From the NCBI GenBank assembly GCA_900551185.1, contig URVF01000001.1, positions 1 to 33,133 of the forward strand: a stretch of 33,133 nt of DNA. The letters are read 5' to 3'. The notes beneath the pieces are model-generated. The model did no database searches. It saw nothing but the letters and a program-made list of their open reading frames with translations, and had not been told where the DNA came from. Below are positions 24,600 to 33,086 of the stretch, piece after piece (position 1 is the first letter of the stretch; every line of letters begins with the position of its first letter). Both the position numbers and the translations under genes were made by a program. The stretch is from an uncultured Collinsella sp. (GTDB taxonomy: Bacteria; Actinomycetota; Coriobacteriia; Coriobacteriales; Coriobacteriaceae).

Positions 24600-24726
24600 G
24601 GGCCCGCCATAGGTTTACTTTTAGGCACACTCCGCAGGACGCAAGAAGCCCTCGCCGCACGAAGTGCGCAGCGAGGGCTTCTTGCATGTCCGAGGACGTG
24701 CCCAAAAGAAAACTGATGGCGGGCCC
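24600..24726 (-). terminator. Long hairpin downstream of ppc, second member of a family
   Basis: The outer arms 24600-24628 and 24698-24726 pair at 25 of 29 positions. The inner stem GCAAGAAGCCCTCGC (24641-24655) pairs perfectly with 24671-24685. The tip CGCACGAAGTGCG equals that at 21717-21729. Stem bases differ from the 21667 copy with matching changes on both sides. It lies 22 bases past the ppc stop. Confidence 0.8.
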
Positions 24727-24747
24727 GAACGACTACAGGGCTATCGA

Positions 24748-27561
24748 TTACCCCGTGTTTTGCAATCCTGCCGAGACGCCGGTCACAGTCGAAAGAATCA
24801 GGCTCATGTACTCGGCCTTCTTCTCCTCGGCCATCTCGTCCTGGTTCATACGCACCTCACGAAGGGCGCGGACCTGGGCGATGGACAGGGCGTCGACATA
24901 GGGGTTACGCACGCGAACGGCGCAGCCGAGTACGCGACGACGCTGCAGCGGCCACTCGTCACCGACGATGGCAAGGACCCACTTACGCGTGAGCTGCATC
25001 TCGGTGAAGACCTTCTCGGACAGATCCTGGCGATCGCCCAGGTGCAGATACATCTTGGCAATGCGCTGATCGGTCTTAGCAATCGACATCTCGATGTTGT
25101 CGATAAAGGTGCGGAAGAACGGCCACTCCTGATAGGCAGCCTTGAGCTGGTCAAGGTCACCCAGCTGCTCGCAGGCGGTGCCCAGGCCGTACCAAGCGGC
25201 CAGGTTGATGCGTGCCTGGCTCCAGCTGAAGATCCACGGAATGGTACGCAGGTCATCGAGCGACTTGGCGCCCAGACCGCGCTTGGCGGGACGCGAGCCG
25301 ATCGGCAGCAGACCGACTTCGGTCAGCGGCGTCACGGTCGAGAACCACGGTGTAAAGTCCTCGGTGTTCAGCAGGTCCAGATAGCGCTCGTGGCTTGCGG
25401 CGTTGAGCTTCTCGGCCATATCCCAGAACTTCTGCGTGGTCTCGGTGTTGGTCTTCTCGACACTCGGGGCCGACTGTAAAAGCGTTGCGGCGGCAACGGA
25501 CTCAACATGGCGCTGAGCCAGCGTGCGGTTGCCGTAACGGGCAAAGATGACCTCGCCCTGCTCGGTGAGCTTAAAGAAGCAGTTGACCGAGCCCTTGGGC
25601 TGCGCCAGCACGGCCTTGTTGGCCGGGCCGCCGCCACGGCCCACGGCACCGCCGCGACCGTGCATGAGCACCAGGTCGATATCGTTCTTCTCGGCCCACT
25701 TGGCGATGCGCTCCTGCGCGGAGTGCAGCGCGAGCATGGCCGTGGTAGGACCGGCGTCCTTAGAGGAATCGGAGTAGCCCAGCATAACCTCCATGCGGCG
25801 GTTGGTCTGGGCAAGGCGCTTCTGCACCACGGGCAGCGTGAGCATCTGGTCGAGCACGTCGACGCAGCCCTCGAGGTCCTCGAGCTGCTCGAACAGCGGG
25901 ATCACGTCGAGCTCGGGAACATCCTCCTCGTGTGCAAAGGACAGGTGAGCAAGCTCAAAGACGTCGGCCACATGCTGGGCGCTCTTGGTAAACGAGATGA
26001 TGTAGCGGTGCGCCATCTTCTTGCCGTAGCGTTTTTGGATGGAGCCGATAGCGCGGAAGGTGTCGATGACCTCGCGCGTCATGGGCTGCAGATCGCCATG
26101 GATACCGTTCTCGTGGATATCCTTGAGGGCGCGGGCGTGCACCACGGAGTGCTGACGGAACTCCATCTCGACCATATGGAAGCCGAAAGACTCGACCTGC
26201 CAGATGATGGTCTGCACCGGACCGTAGGCGGCACGGACGGCTCCGCAGGCGGCCAGCGAACGCTGGACGACGCGCAGGTCATCCAGGAACTCGTCGGCAC
26301 TGTGATACATGGTGTCGGTGATGCGGCGCACGGTGGCGTTCAGACGGTCGGCCATGACGAGCATGACGGCGCGATGCGGCTCGTGCTCGGAGATCAGCTC
26401 AGCGCGGGCCGTGTACCGAGGGCTCATCTCGACCTGATGGTTCCACAGGTTAATAAGCTCGGCAGAAGGCTTGCTGTAGGTGGCCTCGAGCGTGAGGTTG
26501 CGGCCGATGCGGCGGCACTTGTCCTCGAGCTTGAGCACCATGTGCGTAAAGTACTTGGCAGCGACCTCACGGCTCACCTTGGCGGTGACGTTGGGGTTAC
26601 CGTCGCGGTCGGAACCGATCCAGCTGCCGGGATGGAAGAACGCCGGGCACAGCGGCGGCACGGTACCGGCCTTGTCGCCCAACACCCAGTCATCAAAACG
26701 ACGATAGATGACGGGAATCACATCGAACAGCGTGTTATCGAAGATGTCGATGATGGTATCGGCTTCCTCGACCGGCGTGGGCTTCTTCAACGCGATGGGG
26801 CTCGTACGCACCAGGGCGTCGATCTCCTGCAGCATATGGCGCTCGTTCTCCACCAGGTCGGAGCCGCCCAGACGCGGACGCTCCTCCAGCAGGTTGGAGA
26901 TACGGCGAATCTTGCCCTCGACGGCCTTACGACGGGCCTCGGTGGGATGTGCGGTAAAGACAGGGTGGAACTCGAGCTTGTCGAGCAGCTCGTTGGCGCC
27001 CTCGACACCCATCTCGTCTACCAGCTGGTGATAGGCAACGGTGAGTTCGTTGGCGGGATCGACCTCGGTATCGGTCGACGCACCGGCCTCGCGCTCGCGC
27101 AGCTGCGCCACGCGGTAATTCTCCTCCGACAGGTTTGCCAGGTGGAAGAAGCTCGTAAAGGCGCGAACGATGACCTGCTGCTTATCAAGCGGCAGGCTGT
27201 CGATCAAATCGACGACCTCACGAAATGCCACGGCGGTGGACTCATCGGCAGTAGGCACGCCCTGCTCGTCGACGGCCTCGTCGGCAGCGCGCGTACCGGG
27301 ATTACCGGCGTTGGCCACAATCTCGGCCGACAGAATCTTGTCGAACAGGTCCGCGATCTCGGGATCATACTCGCTAAGCACACGACGCTCCAGGCGCAGG
27401 AACAGCGCCAGGTCATCGCGCAGCTCCTCGGGGATCTCGATCTCGGCGAGACGCTCCCTGGACTCGGCATTCGAGCCGATTCGGTTAACGAGGCGGTTGA
27501 CCACGGCAGCGACGCGCGCCGCGGCTTCGGGTACAGACTGGTTGCTTAGGTTCTCAGCCAC
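24748..27561 (-). CDS. ppc: Phosphoenolpyruvate carboxylase
   Basis: PEP carboxylase fixes bicarbonate onto phosphoenolpyruvate to give oxaloacetate, feeding fermentation to succinate or malate and amino-acid synthesis. The product is 937 residues from GTG 27561. The catalytic histidine is H205 in VFTAHPTEARRKAVEGK, and the signature lysine is K601 in GYSDSSKDAGPTTAM. The glycine loop GRGGAVGRGGGP follows, and the C terminus ends in the invariant QNTG. The start is uncertain. ATG 27573 has its AAGGAGG only one base away, whereas GTG 27561 has GGGAGG four to five bases ahead, so GTG is preferred; the difference is four residues. It is monocistronic, and the hairpin at 24600 is its terminator. 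Confidence 0.96.
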   Translation of the reverse strand: MAENLSNQSVPEAAARVAAVVNRLVNRIGSNAESRERLAEIEIPEELRDDLALFLRLERRVLSEYDPEIADLFDKILSAEIVANAGNPGTRAADEAVDEQGVPTADESTAVAFREVVDLIDSLPLDKQQVIVRAFTSFFHLANLSEENYRVAQLREREAGASTDTEVDPANELTVAYHQLVDEMGVEGANELLDKLEFHPVFTAHPTEARRKAVEGKIRRISNLLEERPRLGGSDLVENERHMLQEIDALVRTSPIALKKPTPVEEADTIIDIFDNTLFDVIPVIYRRFDDWVLGDKAGTVPPLCPAFFHPGSWIGSDRDGNPNVTAKVSREVAAKYFTHMVLKLEDKCRRIGRNLTLEATYSKPSAELINLWNHQVEMSPRYTARAELISEHEPHRAVMLVMADRLNATVRRITDTMYHSADEFLDDLRVVQRSLAACGAVRAAYGPVQTIIWQVESFGFHMVEMEFRQHSVVHARALKDIHENGIHGDLQPMTREVIDTFRAIGSIQKRYGKKMAHRYIISFTKSAQHVADVFELAHLSFAHEEDVPELDVIPLFEQLEDLEGCVDVLDQMLTLPVVQKRLAQTNRRMEVMLGYSDSSKDAGPTTAMLALHSAQERIAKWAEKNDIDLVLMHGRGGAVGRGGGPANKAVLAQPKGSVNCFFKLTEQGEVIFARYGNRTLAQRHVESVAAATLLQSAPSVEKTNTETTQKFWDMAEKLNAASHERYLDLLNTEDFTPWFSTVTPLTEVGLLPIGSRPAKRGLGAKSLDDLRTIPWIFSWSQARINLAAWYGLGTACEQLGDLDQLKAAYQEWPFFRTFIDNIEMSIAKTDQRIAKMYLHLGDRQDLSEKVFTEMQLTRKWVLAIVGDEWPLQRRRVLGCAVRVRNPYVDALSIAQVRALREVRMNQDEMAEEKKAEYMSLILSTVTGVSAGLQNTG

Positions 27562-27725
27562 GTTTCCTCCCATTCCTCCTTCTATGCACGTAACATGCGG
27601 TATTTATTATAGGCACTCGGCAAAAACTTTCGGCGCTGATTGCGCTTTACCACACAAAAGTATTTTCTGCATTGCAAGGCTTTTTGCCCCAAATGGTCGT
27701 ATTTCTCGGTGGGCGGCATATGCAA

Positions 27726-27761
27726 ACGGGGGCATTCCGCATAAATGCGAAACACCCCCGT
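27726..27761 (-). terminator. Terminator after hisS
   Basis: The stem ACGGGGG/CCCCCGT encloses an inner GCATT/AATGC stem, about 58 bases past the hisS stop. A short TTTGC follows on the minus strand, so its T-run is weak. Confidence 0.65.
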
Positions 27762-27818
27762 AACAATCGCCCGCAATGAGCAGGGCACGTTAGCAGGCCC
27801 TCAGCTCAAAAAGATGCG

Positions 27819-29132
27819 CTACAGGCGCTCGCGAACCGCCTCGACCACGTTGGCCAGATCGACCAGTACCTCGTCATGGCTCTCCATGTCGCGCACCTTG
27901 ACCTTGCCAGCGGCGAGCTCGTCGCCGCCCAGGACCAAAATGAGCTTAGCGCCCACCTTGTCGGCCTGCTTAAACTGGGCCTTGAGCGAACGGCCCTGAT
28001 AGTCGGCCTCGGTCACGATACCTGCGGCGCGAAGCTCCTGCGTGATGGCAAAAACGTTCTGGCGCAGCTCCTTGCCGGCGTTGGCGACATAGACGCACGG
28101 GGCCTCATCGGCACCCAAATCGTTGCCAAAGGCCTGCAGGGCCAGCAGGGCGCGCTCAAAACCAACGGCAAAGCCGACGCCCGCCGTGGGCTTGCCACCC
28201 TCGAGCTCGACCAAGCCGTCATAGCGGCCGCCGCCACCGATGGAGCCGACGCCGGCACCGGGAGCCTCGACCTCAAAGACGGTGCGGGTGTAGTAGTCCA
28301 GACCACGCACCAGGGTGGGATCCTCGACATACTCGATACCGGCGGCATCCAGATAGCGCTTGACCTGCTCGTAGTGCTCGCGGCACTCGTCGCACAGGTT
28401 GTCACCCATCAGCGGAGCCTCGGCCATGATCTCGCGGCAGTGGTCGTTCTTGCAGTCGAAGGCGCGCAGCGGGTTAAGCTCGGCGCGCTCGCGGCACTCA
28501 TCGCACATCTCGTCTGCGTGATCGAGGATAAACTGCTTAACCTGCTCGCGGTAAGCCGGACGGCACTGGGCGTCACCCATCGAGTTGATGAGCAGGCGAA
28601 GCTTGGAAAGATCGAAGCCCAGGCGCTTGTAGAACTCCATGAGCATAATGATGCACTCGGCGTCTGCCGCCGGATCGGGAGCGCCAAGCCACTCGATGCC
28701 TACCTGGTGGAACTGACGCAGGCGACCCTTCTGGGGACGCTCGCCACGGAACATGGCCTCGGCGTAGTAAGCCTTAAACGGCGTGGAGCCCTGGGGCACC
28801 AGGTTGTTCTCCACGACGGCGCGCACCACACCGGCCGTGCCCTCGGGACGAAGCGCCAAGCGCTGCTTGGGCTTAAGCTTGGTGTCGGTGCCCTCAGTAA
28901 AGACGCGCTCCAGGTTGGCGCCGCTAAAGACGCGGAACATCTCCTTGCGCACAACGTCGGTCGACTGGCCGATACCGTGGACAAAGACGTCCACCTGCTC
29001 GATCGCGGGCGTCTCGATGGGCTTAAAGCCAAACGGCTCGAATACGCCGGCCGCAATCTGCTGCATCTTTTGCCAGGCGCGCATCTCGGCGCCGATAAGG
29101 TCGCGGGTTCCCTCCGCCTTCTGTGCCTGCAT
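27819..29132 (-). CDS. hisS: Histidine--tRNA ligase
   Basis: The 437-residue enzyme charges tRNA-His. Class II motifs are visible: motif 2 in GRLRQFHQVGIEWLG, the HisRS-specific loop in GLDYYTRTVFE, GGGGRYDGLVE, and the C-terminal anticodon-binding domain from about residue 335. The insertion around residues 190-250 carries CxxC pairs (CDECRERAELNPLRAFDCK, CREIM, then CDEC), suggesting a zinc knuckle not found in E. coli HisRS. ATG 29132 is used because AAAGGTG lies seven bases before it, while an in-frame TTG two codons earlier overlaps that site. TATAAT at 29175-29180 on the minus strand is a likely -10. There is no aspS partner next to it, although the two are paired in many bacteria. Confidence 0.96.
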   Translation of the reverse strand: MQAQKAEGTRDLIGAEMRAWQKMQQIAAGVFEPFGFKPIETPAIEQVDVFVHGIGQSTDVVRKEMFRVFSGANLERVFTEGTDTKLKPKQRLALRPEGTAGVVRAVVENNLVPQGSTPFKAYYAEAMFRGERPQKGRLRQFHQVGIEWLGAPDPAADAECIIMLMEFYKRLGFDLSKLRLLINSMGDAQCRPAYREQVKQFILDHADEMCDECRERAELNPLRAFDCKNDHCREIMAEAPLMGDNLCDECREHYEQVKRYLDAAGIEYVEDPTLVRGLDYYTRTVFEVEAPGAGVGSIGGGGRYDGLVELEGGKPTAGVGFAVGFERALLALQAFGNDLGADEAPCVYVANAGKELRQNVFAITQELRAAGIVTEADYQGRSLKAQFKQADKVGAKLILVLGGDELAAGKVKVRDMESHDEVLVDLANVVEAVRERL

Positions 29133-29174
29133 GGGCAAACACCTTTCTTTTGTATCGCGTCATAGGTAGTGGAC

Positions 29175-29256
29175 ATTATACGGCACAAAGCAGCAACGCG
29201 GCGGCGCGTCTGACCGAACGAGGGTATGGGGACTCGTTCGGCCAGACGTGCCGCCG
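29175..29256 (-). promoter_or_regulatory. hisS promoter -10 with a large upstream hairpin
   Basis: TATAAT lies at 29175-29180 on the minus strand, 42 bases before the hisS start. Just upstream, 29199-29222 and 29233-29256 pair at 22 of 24 positions (CGGCGGC, CGTCTG, CCGAACGAG). No clear T-box motif is present. Confidence 0.5.
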
Positions 29257-29270
29257 CTGTTTGTGATCCG

Positions 29271-29320
29271 TTTTCCTCCGTCCCCTTCGGATCACGTGAT
29301 CTGTTGGGGACGGAGGAAAA
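29271..29320. repeat. 15-bp perfect hairpin with a palindromic loop
   Basis: TTTTCCTCCGTCCCC (29271-29285) pairs with its exact inverse at 29306-29320. The loop contains the 12-base palindrome GATCACGTGATC (29290-29301). GATCCG/CGGATC (29265-29270, 29288-29293) offers an alternative fold. Confidence 0.65.
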
Positions 29321-29335
29321 GGGACCATTTCGTAG

Positions 29336-29403
29336 GCCCGTGGCCGCCTTGGAAACCGAATGATGGTACGAGCATCCATTCGGCTCCCAAGACCGCCGCG
29401 GGC
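29336..29403. repeat. Imperfect long inverted repeat
   Basis: Arms 29336-29362 and 29377-29403 match at 22 of 27 positions, including CCGAATG/CATTCGG at the tip and GCCCG/CGGGC at the base. It is the third hairpin in the 29165-29437 gap; nothing in that gap looks protein-coding. Confidence 0.55.
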
Positions 29404-29437
29404 AGAGTTGGGTGAGCCGGCAAACGCGGCAGCGTGC

Positions 29438-29605
29438 TTACTCCCCCGCCACGCTCGCACACAGCTTGGCGGCGATGGGCTCGGATGCCAGCAGGAACAC
29501 GAGCATGACCACGGAGCACGCCAGGCACACAATCCAGGTGCTCGCAAAGGAGCCCGTGGCATCGAACAGCACGCCCGAGACGATGGCGCCGGTAGTGCCC
29601 AAGAT
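29438..29605 (-). pseudogene. C-terminal remnant of an MFS transporter
   Basis: The 55 codons before the TAA at 29438 encode ILGTTGAIVSGVLFDATGSF, then two hydrophobic stretches ending in LASEPIAAKL. This is the last pair of helices of a major facilitator protein. The rest of an expected 400-residue gene is missing; the DNA just upstream is a short unrelated stretch and then the M20 gene. A deletion probably removed the front of the gene. The in-frame start at 29662 only adds about 19 residues of unrelated sequence, so a working transporter is very unlikely. Confidence 0.75.
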
Positions 29606-29671
29606 TGCCTTGAAAGACAAGGGCATAGGCCTTATGGCCATGCCCGCAGGCTTGAAAGGCAAGGTTGGGTG

Positions 29672-30970
29672 CTACCGGTGGTCGGCGATGTAGCCCAAAG
29701 CGACGGCGGCATAAGCCGCGGCGCCAAGGGGAAGCTCAGCATCGCTAAAACGTGCCTTGGGATGATGCTGAGCAAAATGCTCGTCCGTATCAGTCACGGC
29801 AGCGCCCACGGTAAAGTACGCACTCGGGATCTCGCTCGAAATCAACGCGAAGTCCTCGCTCGCCATGGCGTGGAACAGCGGCAGGAAGGCGGCCTTGGGC
29901 AGCGCCACACCCACATAGCCAAGCGAAGCCTGAGTCATATCGTCATCGAGTACGAGCGGGGGAACATCCGAGAGCGTCTCGATAGTCGCCGGCGTACGAT
30001 AGGTCGAGGCAACGCCTTTGACGACCTCCGCGATGCGGGTCTTGAGGTGCTCCATGAGCTCGACGTCGAAGCCACGCAGCGTTCCCTCGAGCACACAAGT
30101 GTCGGGGATGACATTTGCGGCCTGACCGCCGGCGAACTTGCCAACGGTAAGCGCGACCTCCTTGGCCGCCGGCACCTCGCGGGAGATGAGCTCCTGAAGC
30201 GCCAGATGCACATGGACGCCGGCCGTGATGGGGTCGATGCAGATCTCGGGGCTCGAGCCATGGCCGCCCTTGCCCTGAAGCATGATGCGAAAACCGTACA
30301 CTCCCGAGAGCGCCGGGCTGCCGTAGAGCACCAGGCCAAGCGGCGACTGGCTATTGACATGCATGGCAAAGGCGGCCTGGGGACGCGGATTCTGCAGCAG
30401 ACCGTCGGCAATGGCGGCGCGGGCGCCCTCAAAGGTTTCCTCGCCCGGCTGGAACAGCAACTTAACCGTGGCGTTGGCGTCGACAAGCTCGGACTCGCGG
30501 GCCTTAAGCAGGTGGGCGGCACCAAGCAGGGCCGTCGCATGCATATCGTGGCCGCAAGCATGCATGCAGCCGTTGACAGAGGCGAAATGCTCGCCCGACT
30601 CTTCCGCGACGGGCAGTGCGTCCATGTCGCCACGGAGCATGATGACCGTGCCGGCCTGATCGTCCGTGCACATACCGTTGCCCTGGGCCGCCACGGCCGC
30701 ACCAGCACCAATAAGGCCCACAACACAGGAGCCGTCGACGAGCGTGGCAAACGGGATGCCCATCTCGGTCAGACGTGCCTGGATATACGCAGAGGTTTGC
30801 GGAAGGCGATTACCCAACTCGGGCGTCTGATGCAGGTCGTGGCGCCACGCAGCAAGTTTGTCTGCAAAAGCTTGAGCCTCGGCAACAAGACCGTCACCGA
30901 TAGCGGCTTGCGCTGCCGGGGTGGCCTTGGGCGCTGATTGCGGTTGGAGATTGGACTGAGCTGGTGCCAT
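29672..30970 (-). CDS. M20-family (M20D) amidohydrolase/metallopeptidase
   Basis: The 432-residue enzyme belongs to the M20D group of aminoacylase/hippurate hydrolase/N-acyl-amino-acid hydrolases. It shows the start motif WRHDLHQTPELGN (about residue 42), the metal ligands in GCMHACGHDMHATALLGAAH, FQPGEETFEGA, the lid/dimerisation domain with GKGGHGSSPE, and a late ligand in MASEDFAL. It should split an acylated amino acid or a similar amide in the cytoplasm, using two divalent metals. The substrate cannot be told. The first 25 residues are Ala/Gln-rich and outside the domain. GGAGGG precedes ATG 30970. The MFS remnant lies directly downstream and may once have carried its substrate. Confidence 0.93.
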   Translation of the reverse strand: MAPAQSNLQPQSAPKATPAAQAAIGDGLVAEAQAFADKLAAWRHDLHQTPELGNRLPQTSAYIQARLTEMGIPFATLVDGSCVVGLIGAGAAVAAQGNGMCTDDQAGTVIMLRGDMDALPVAEESGEHFASVNGCMHACGHDMHATALLGAAHLLKARESELVDANATVKLLFQPGEETFEGARAAIADGLLQNPRPQAAFAMHVNSQSPLGLVLYGSPALSGVYGFRIMLQGKGGHGSSPEICIDPITAGVHVHLALQELISREVPAAKEVALTVGKFAGGQAANVIPDTCVLEGTLRGFDVELMEHLKTRIAEVVKGVASTYRTPATIETLSDVPPLVLDDDMTQASLGYVGVALPKAAFLPLFHAMASEDFALISSEIPSAYFTVGAAVTDTDEHFAQHHPKARFSDAELPLGAAAYAAVALGYIADHR

Positions 30971-31054
30971 AGATGCCCTCCAGTATTATTTGTGCAGCAA
31001 ACACTTTGATGGTCTAAAGTGCAAGGTATAACTGTAAGGGCGTTACATAAAAAA

Positions 31055-31075
31055 CGCCGCCCCAGGAGGGCGGCG
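31055..31075 (-). terminator. Intrinsic terminator after the DMT transporter
   Basis: A perfect 8-bp stem CGCCGCCC/GGGCGGCG with a 5-base loop lies 11 bases past the stop, followed on the minus strand by TTTTTT. Confidence 0.93.
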
Positions 31076-31086
31076 CAACAAGTTGT

Positions 31087-32070
31087 TTACAATTGCGCGC
31101 AATTATTTCGACGCAAAAAATCGAAATGTGTCTCGCTCAAGATGATCGACAAGAAGATGAGGACGAAGCCGGCAAGCAGACGCGAAGTGAGCGCCTCCCC
31201 CATCAACAGCACCGAAAACAACACGCCCGAAGGGGACTCCATCGAAAGGAGCAGCGAGCCCGTCGAAGCCGGGACATGCGCCAGGCCGACGTTTTGGATG
31301 AGCAGAGCCACGCACGTGCAGCCCACCGAGAGAAAGGCCATCACGCCGATAAAGCTCGGCGTCCACACGGACAGAGGCGCTTGGGTCTCGAACAACAACG
31401 ACGAGATAAGGCTCAAGACGCCATTGCCCACAAACATCCAAAACGTGATGACGTTGATGTCCATCTTTCGGCCGTACTTGGCCGTCACCGACATCTGAAT
31501 GGCAAAGAAAACCGCACCGCCCAGCGTGATGGCATCACCGATGTTGAACTCGACGCTATCGAGCGCCACCAAGCCAATGCCCGCCAAGCACAGCAGTGCC
31601 GCGCCCAGGTTATAGCGGGTGAGTTTTTCGCCGCTCAGAAAATAGCTCGCAAAGGGCACGAGGATGCAGTATGTTCCCGTCAAAAACGCGTTCTTGCCCG
31701 CTGTGGTGTGCGCCAGACCGACCGTCTGCAAGGCATAGGCTGCCCACATGAGCGCGCCCATGCTCAGACCGACAATCAGATTGCGAGCGTTAAGGTGGGC
31801 GGCGATGCGCTTGCGAAAGATAACAAGCATGACCAGCGCCGCGGGAAGAAAACGAATATAGAGCAGTTCGAACACCGGAATGGTGTCGAGCGCGTCCTTC
31901 ATAGTGGTAAAGGAGTAGCCCCAGATAATCGCCACCGAAAGCAGTAGAACTTTCCAGAACAACGGCGAACGAGCACCAGCACCACGGGAGGTGCCGCCCG
32001 CGCCCAGGTCCTCGCGAGCAACAGGGCTATCGGGCATGTTTTCGATTTCGTTGGCAGCGTATTGGGCCAT
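31087..32070 (-). CDS. DMT-superfamily (EamA) transporter
   Basis: The 327-residue protein has a polar N-terminal tail (about 1-38) and ten predicted membrane helices arranged as two EamA repeats. Typical family features are IIWGYSFTTMKDAL in helix 1, GLAHTTAGKNAFLTGTYCI at the end of the first repeat, and GLAHVPASTGSLLLSMESP at the matching place in the second. Such proteins export amino acids or other metabolites through the inner membrane; the substrate is not evident. GAGGAT lies before ATG 32070. It is a single-gene unit flanked by terminators on both sides. Confidence 0.92.
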   Translation of the reverse strand: MAQYAANEIENMPDSPVAREDLGAGGTSRGAGARSPLFWKVLLLSVAIIWGYSFTTMKDALDTIPVFELLYIRFLPAALVMLVIFRKRIAAHLNARNLIVGLSMGALMWAAYALQTVGLAHTTAGKNAFLTGTYCILVPFASYFLSGEKLTRYNLGAALLCLAGIGLVALDSVEFNIGDAITLGGAVFFAIQMSVTAKYGRKMDINVITFWMFVGNGVLSLISSLLFETQAPLSVWTPSFIGVMAFLSVGCTCVALLIQNVGLAHVPASTGSLLLSMESPSGVLFSVLLMGEALTSRLLAGFVLIFLSIILSETHFDFLRRNNCAQL

Positions 32071-32146
32071 GGAACATCCTCACACTCAAACTGGGCGTGG
32101 TGTCCGCACGCGTATGGCTGCATGCCGCCTCATGGTCAAATAAAAA

Positions 32147-32176
32147 CGGGACGCGCCGGACCCCCGGCACGCCCCG
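32147..32176 (-). terminator. Intrinsic terminator after the YhgE/Pip-type gene
   Basis: The stem CGGGACGCGCCGG pairs with CCGGCACGCCCCG with two imperfect positions and a 4-base loop, about 95 bases past the stop. CGTTTTTATTTG follows on the minus strand. Confidence 0.8.
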
Positions 32177-32270
32177 CTACTGTAGCAACAACCAACGTCA
32201 CACCGCAATTCACCGCACTAAAGCGTCGGCAGAGTAAACCTCAATGTTTCGTCAATGTCACGCTGTTGCA

Positions 32271-33086
32271 CTAAATAAGTTTCGTGCTTTCAAGCTTTTC
32301 GATGATCCAGTCGTTGGCTTTGATGACTGGGCGGCGGAAGACCACGCCCAGGGCCAGCGACGGAATCAGATAGCTCGTCAGAATGCCCAGCTCAATCCAG
32401 TACTCCATATGGTAGGCACCGGCCATGGCGGCATGCATGGCGTTGATGCCGTGGGTAAACGGCAGGAACGGATAGATTGCCTGGAACACGGGGCCGGTCA
32501 TCTCGATGGGGAACGTGCCGCCCGAACCACCGACCTGCATAACCAACAGCACGACAGCGAGTGCCTTACCGATATCGCCAAACGACACCGTAAGCGTGTA
32601 GACGATATTGGAGAACACGAGGCTCGCGACCCAGCCCGCCAGCACAAACTGCAGCGGGTTGTCGCACTGGATGCCAAAGAACAGGATATCGCCCGCGCAT
32701 ACGAGTGTTGCCTGCAGCAGGGCCAGACCGCCAAAGAACAGGTAACGGCCCAGATAGATCTCGTGCAGGCGCACGGGGATGAGCTCGTTGATGAGCTCAT
32801 CGTCGACCGAAACCTTCATCATGGCAGCCAGCACGATCGAGCCGACCCAGAGCGACAGGATCGTGTAGAACGGCGCCATGGCAGAGCCGTAATTGCGGAT
32901 TGGATAGACCGGCTTGCGGTCGAGCGCGACGGGACCGGAAAGCGACGCGGCCAAACCATCGGGGTCGTTGCCGATCATCGTCTTGATCGTGGCCAAATCG
33001 TCCGACATAAGGGCACCATCGAGCTCGTCCTTGAAAGCGCTAATCTTGTCCGCCGCCTCGCCCAGCTGGTCAGAAGCCTTGTTGAC
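32271..33086 (-). CDS. YhgE/Pip-type ABC-2 membrane protein, C-terminal part (cut by contig edge)
   Basis: The open frame enters from the right edge at the adapter junction and codes for the last 271 residues or so. A soluble helical stretch with DQLGEAADKISAFKDELDGAL precedes RKPVYPIRNYGSAMAPFYTI, a hallmark of the YhgE/Pip C-terminal domain. About six hydrophobic helices follow, with FPFLPFTHGINAMHAA-like sequence (IYPFLPFTHGINAMH) near the end. Relatives include phage-infection protein and ESX/ABC-2-type permeases, often paired in tandem; the transported molecule is unknown. The N-terminal half is missing. The apparent start peptide MYKRQ comes from the adapter, not from the gene. Confidence 0.9.
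   Translation of the reverse strand, partial: VNKASDQLGEAADKISAFKDELDGALMSDDLATIKTMIGNDPDGLAASLSGPVALDRKPVYPIRNYGSAMAPFYTILSLWVGSIVLAAMMKVSVDDELINELIPVRLHEIYLGRYLFFGGLALLQATLVCAGDILFFGIQCDNPLQFVLAGWVASLVFSNIVYTLTVSFGDIGKALAVVLLVMQVGGSGGTFPIEMTGPVFQAIYPFLPFTHGINAMHAAMAGAYHMEYWIELGILTSYLIPSLALGVVFRRPVIKANDWIIEKLESTKLI

Noticed and set aside
25507..27549. A 680-codon plus-strand frame.
   Set aside because: It is the antisense shadow of ppc, with no ribosome site and no family features.
29165..29437. A T-box riboswitch for hisS.
   Set aside because: No GGTGGNACCGCG-like T-box bulge or specifier-loop arrangement was found on the minus strand.
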